Shown here: piece by piece, positions 61,587 to 64,000 of the stretch | Layout of the letters: each line of letters starts with the position of its first letter | Position numbering within the stretch: the first letter of the stretch is position 1 | NCBI RefSeq assembly: GCF_000691805.2 | Contig: NZ_DF820484.1 | Coordinates: 186,001 to 250,000, forward strand | Reading direction: 5' to 3' | Source of the DNA: Weissella oryzae SG25 | Lineage (GTDB): Bacteria > Bacillota > Bacilli > Lactobacillales > Lactobacillaceae | DNA length: 64,000 nt | Program-made: the position numbers and the translations under genes | Notes under the pieces: model-generated | The model's input: the letters and a program-made list of their open reading frames with translations, nothing else | Database searches by the model: none | What the model was told of the DNA's origin: nothing

Positions 61587-64000
61587 TCCCCATCCAACTC
61601 CTCTAAGCTATAAGTAGCTTTTGGCTTTACAAAGAAATTCGCAATCAAGGCACCCAAGATAATAATCAAAAATACCAATATGGCTTGCCAACCAACCGTT
61701 CCGCCGCCATAAACTACCGTGAATAAGTTTTCAATATTTTGGAAGGGTGACAAACGATATAACCAAATGAACCAAGTTCCTGTCGAAACAGTCAGACCCA
61801 AAACTGGTGTGAGCATTAAGTAAAAGGCGATTAATGCACCAACAATCATTGCTCCAATCTTACCTAATAAACGCCAAATAACCGTTGTTAATAGAATTCC
61901 CATAGCAATTACCAACCCAAAGGTTAGCATCAAAACTGGTGATACCAATCTAAAAGTCATCTTCAAGATTAATGCCAGTAAAATACCTAGACCAAAGGCT
62001 GTAACAATCGTTTTAAGCGCAATTGGTGTGTTATACCAAGACCTGGTTAGCACCCGCATTCGATCAATATCGGTCAATTTACGTAGTTGTTCACTCTTTA
62101 CAAGTAGATATGCTGTGACAATCATAATTACAGCACTAATTACGGTTAACAAATACGGTACCAACGTTGTTTGCTGATAAGCACCCGTCTTTCCGACACT
62201 CGTCAGCGGATTAGCCAAAAAGCCAAAGACGTGCATATTATTGGCCCCACCATTATGCGTATTTGCCAAGACCTTACCAAAATTATTTGAGTAAGTCTGA
62301 TTATTGGTAACCGTCTTTGTCATCGTTGAACTCAATCCATTCATGTCATTCAAAACATTGCTGACTGAACTTTTCACGTCCTTTGTGGTAGCAGTTAAAC
62401 TCTTAAACTCCTCAGTTAATGGTTTTATTTCCGCCGCTGATTCCTTTGTTGTATTAGCTGATTCTTTTGATGATTTGGCTAATGTTTGGAATTGCTCACC
62501 AAGTGACTTTCCTTGGTCATTGTCATAATAGATTGTATTTTCATTAGCTGTACCTTCGTGATACTGATCATATTTAACCGTCTTACTTGGGTTTTTCTGC
62601 CAAGTTTTATACTGCGTATCAATCTCTGTCATCGCTGTCCCATACCAGCTCCAAACCTTGTCAGCTTGCTTTGTGAAAGTTTGCGGATTCGTCATTAAAC
62701 TCAATGTCTTACTCAAAGAATCACCATTATCACCGCCAATGACTTCACCAAGTGCGTTATATTGCTCCGTACTTGAATTAAAGACCACTAATCCATTTTC
62801 TTTAAAGCTCTTAAGCATCGCTCCGGTTATCATGTCAGTTCGCTGCGTTGTGGTTAATTTATTGTAAAGTTTATAAACTGAATCACTAGCTGCCACTTGA
62901 TCCAAGGTTTTACCCTTGGTCAATGTCTTCGCTAAAGTAATTACATCTACCTTATCTGGCTTACTATAAAGCAAGGCAATGTTAGCGGCATTCGTATCTA
63001 ATACATTTAACTGCCCTAGTAATTGGGGCAAGTCAGCTTTGATTGCCCGTGCTGATTTTGTAATGTCAAAGAACACTGCAAATTCTTGGCCTTCACCTTT
63101 ATCACCAAGAACATTTCCAGCCTCCTTGCCGTCAACACTTTTTAGTAACTTTACGTTTGTATCAAAGTAGCCACTTGGTGTATCACTTCCTAGTTGCCAT
63201 TCAAAATCCAACGGTACTGCATCCAATGTCTTCGTTTCCGTAGAACTTGGATGTTGCTTGCCATCCTTGTCAGGCACCATCTTAGGTGTAATCTTAATTT
63301 GTTTATCACTAAAAGCTATATCTACTGCATCCAAGCCACCCAACTGGTTACTAAGCTCTTGCTTTAAGTTACCCGTCTTTTCCAACGTAACCGTTCCACT
63401 ACCAGTATTAGCTAAAGTTAAAGTAGTTGTCTTCCCTAAATCAATTTTTGTACCAAAAGAACTTGTCTTCTCTTCGGTCGGCTTCACCGTTGCATCTTCT
63501 ATATCGTCAGTACGATACTTAAACGCTGATGTATTACTCGTTGGTAGAGTGACGCCGTTATCACTAGCATACTGCCGAATAACTTTAAGCTCAGCTGCAT
63601 ATTGGTCTGCTTGGCTTTCAGTAATCAAGTGATTACTTGCTAATTTCTTGACCATCAATCCTAAATCATCTGCATTTAAAGTTGATAAACTGTCAGCGAT
63701 ATTGATGAAAGTTTTCTCGGGTAAATTCGTTTGCTTATTGTCATCACCACCCACGATCCAATCTTGCAAAGCCTTTTTAACTTTTTCATCCGATAAATCA
63801 TTAGCTGACAACACTTTGGTCGCATTGGCTAATGAACTATCACCAAAGAATTTTGTAGCAATTTGCTCTCGAAGCTTCTGCACATCACCACGTTGCCTAA
63901 TTAAAAATGTCAGCTCGTGCCTTAGCTCCTTAATTCTTGCTGATTGATTATCAGAGAAATCTTTACCGGTTTTACTAAGGTCTGGCAAAATTCCTGTTTT
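61583..64000 (-). CDS. esaA: T7SSb membrane protein EsaA, N-terminus cut by window edge
   Basis: About 805 residues are present. The frame runs off the right edge without a start: before 63988 it continues (KTGI-LPDL), and EsaA's first membrane helix is missing. The visible part is a long extracytoplasmic stalk of coiled-coil and beta-rich stretches, then at least five C-terminal membrane helices (from about residue 610) with NNMHVFGFLANPL before the first. EsaA forms an extended extracellular dimer in the T7SSb. Confidence 0.93.
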   Translation of the reverse strand, partial: KTGILPDLSKTGKDFSDNQSARIKELRHELTFLIRQRGDVQKLREQIATKFFGDSSLANATKVLSANDLSDEKVKKALQDWIVGGDDNKQTNLPEKTFINIADSLSTLNADDLGLMVKKLASNHLITESQADQYAAELKVIRQYASDNGVTLPTSNTSAFKYRTDDIEDATVKPTEEKTSSFGTKIDLGKTTTLTLANTGSGTVTLEKTGNLKQELSNQLGGLDAVDIAFSDKQIKITPKMVPDKDGKQHPSSTETKTLDAVPLDFEWQLGSDTPSGYFDTNVKLLKSVDGKEAGNVLGDKGEGQEFAVFFDITKSARAIKADLPQLLGQLNVLDTNAANIALLYSKPDKVDVITLAKTLTKGKTLDQVAASDSVYKLYNKLTTTQRTDMITGAMLKSFKENGLVVFNSSTEQYNALGEVIGGDNGDSLSKTLSLMTNPQTFTKQADKVWSWYGTAMTEIDTQYKTWQKNPSKTVKYDQYHEGTANENTIYYDNDQGKSLGEQFQTLAKSSKESANTTKESAAEIKPLTEEFKSLTATTKDVKSSVSNVLNDMNGLSSTMTKTVTNNQTYSNNFGKVLANTHNGGANNMHVFGFLANPLTSVGKTGAYQQTTLVPYLLTVISAVIMIVTAYLLVKSEQLRKLTDIDRMRVLTRSWYNTPIALKTIVTAFGLGILLALILKMTFRLVSPVLMLTFGLVIAMGILLTTVIWRLLGKIGAMIVGALIAFYLMLTPVLGLTVSTGTWFIWLYRLSPFQNIENLFTVVYGGGTVGWQAILVFLIIILGALIANFFVKPKATYSLEELDGE

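Noticed and set aside
63258-63947. Plus-strand frames antisense to esaA
   Set aside because: Low-complexity Ser/Leu-rich translations typical of antisense shadows; no ribosome sites.
1-64000. Insertion sequences, prophage, tRNA or rRNA genes
   Set aside because: No transposase, integrase, terminal repeat pair, tRNA cloverleaf or rRNA sequence was recognised on reading; only the small decayed gene near rlmH hints at past mobility.

Overview
The window is AT-rich chromosomal DNA of a low-GC Gram-positive bacterium, most likely a member of the Lactobacillales (Lactobacillaceae-like). The evidence is the gene content (MprF, BceAB-RS, RlmCD, RlmH, a YczE/YitT-like membrane protein, a viroplasmin-type RNase H, a Firmicutes-type T7SSb), the strong AGGAGG-type ribosome sites and the many short U-tailed hairpin terminators. 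I cannot name the genus from sequence alone. Two perfect 16-bp parS palindromes (11682 and 34514), a dense DnaA-box cluster in front of rlmH (43148-43751) and the rlmH neighbourhood itself place the window near the replication origin, although dnaA is not in it.

Layout. 1-5.6 kb: end of an amino-acid permease, a DUF6508-like protein, an alpha/beta hydrolase coupled to mprF, and an AI-2E-type exporter. 5.8-8.9 kb: acylphosphatase and a cystine-type ABC uptake system; its permease-ATPase operon carries a 5' leader with a small Cys-containing leader peptide and mutually exclusive hairpins, which looks like a transcription attenuator. 8.9-15.8 kb: fetAB with a TetR gene, a GNAT protein, an Fe-alcohol dehydrogenase, and a two-gene ABC exporter with a TetR regulator and two matching operators. 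15.9-20.8 kb: rlmCD, an orphan pstS behind phased Pho-box-like repeats, a GNAT protein and guaA.

20.9-25.9 kb: a T7SS effector island on the minus strand. It holds an EsxA copy, two small LXG-partner proteins, an LXG toxin with a glycine-zipper C-terminus, two paralogous multi-spanning membrane proteins (likely immunity), a DUF4176 protein and a DUF443-like membrane protein. The C-terminal tip of a lost second toxin survives between the two immunity paralogues. 26-42 kb is metabolic and transport DNA: an oxidoreductase, an M20 peptidase homologue that lacks its first metal-site block, a complete Bce-type antimicrobial-peptide sensing and detoxification module, an isochorismatase-like protein with a divergent TetR gene, phnDCEE, a purine permease with a PurBox, DedA, a YczE-like protein and RNase H. 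43-44.3 kb: DnaA-box cluster and rlmH. 45-48.4 kb: a LacI-controlled cassette (YczE-like, VOC, ROK fructokinase).

48.5-64 kb: the T7SSb locus, transcribed right to left: esaA (cut by the window end), essA, esaB, essB, essC, two unassigned membrane proteins, then a second esxA with its own promoter, two LXG partners, a putative chaperone, a 611-residue LXG toxin with an unrecognised C-terminal domain, and its translationally coupled candidate immunity gene. The two effector islands, 23 kb apart, share an identical EsxA protein and the same esxA promoter, so the chromosome carries one secretion machine serving at least two toxin modules.
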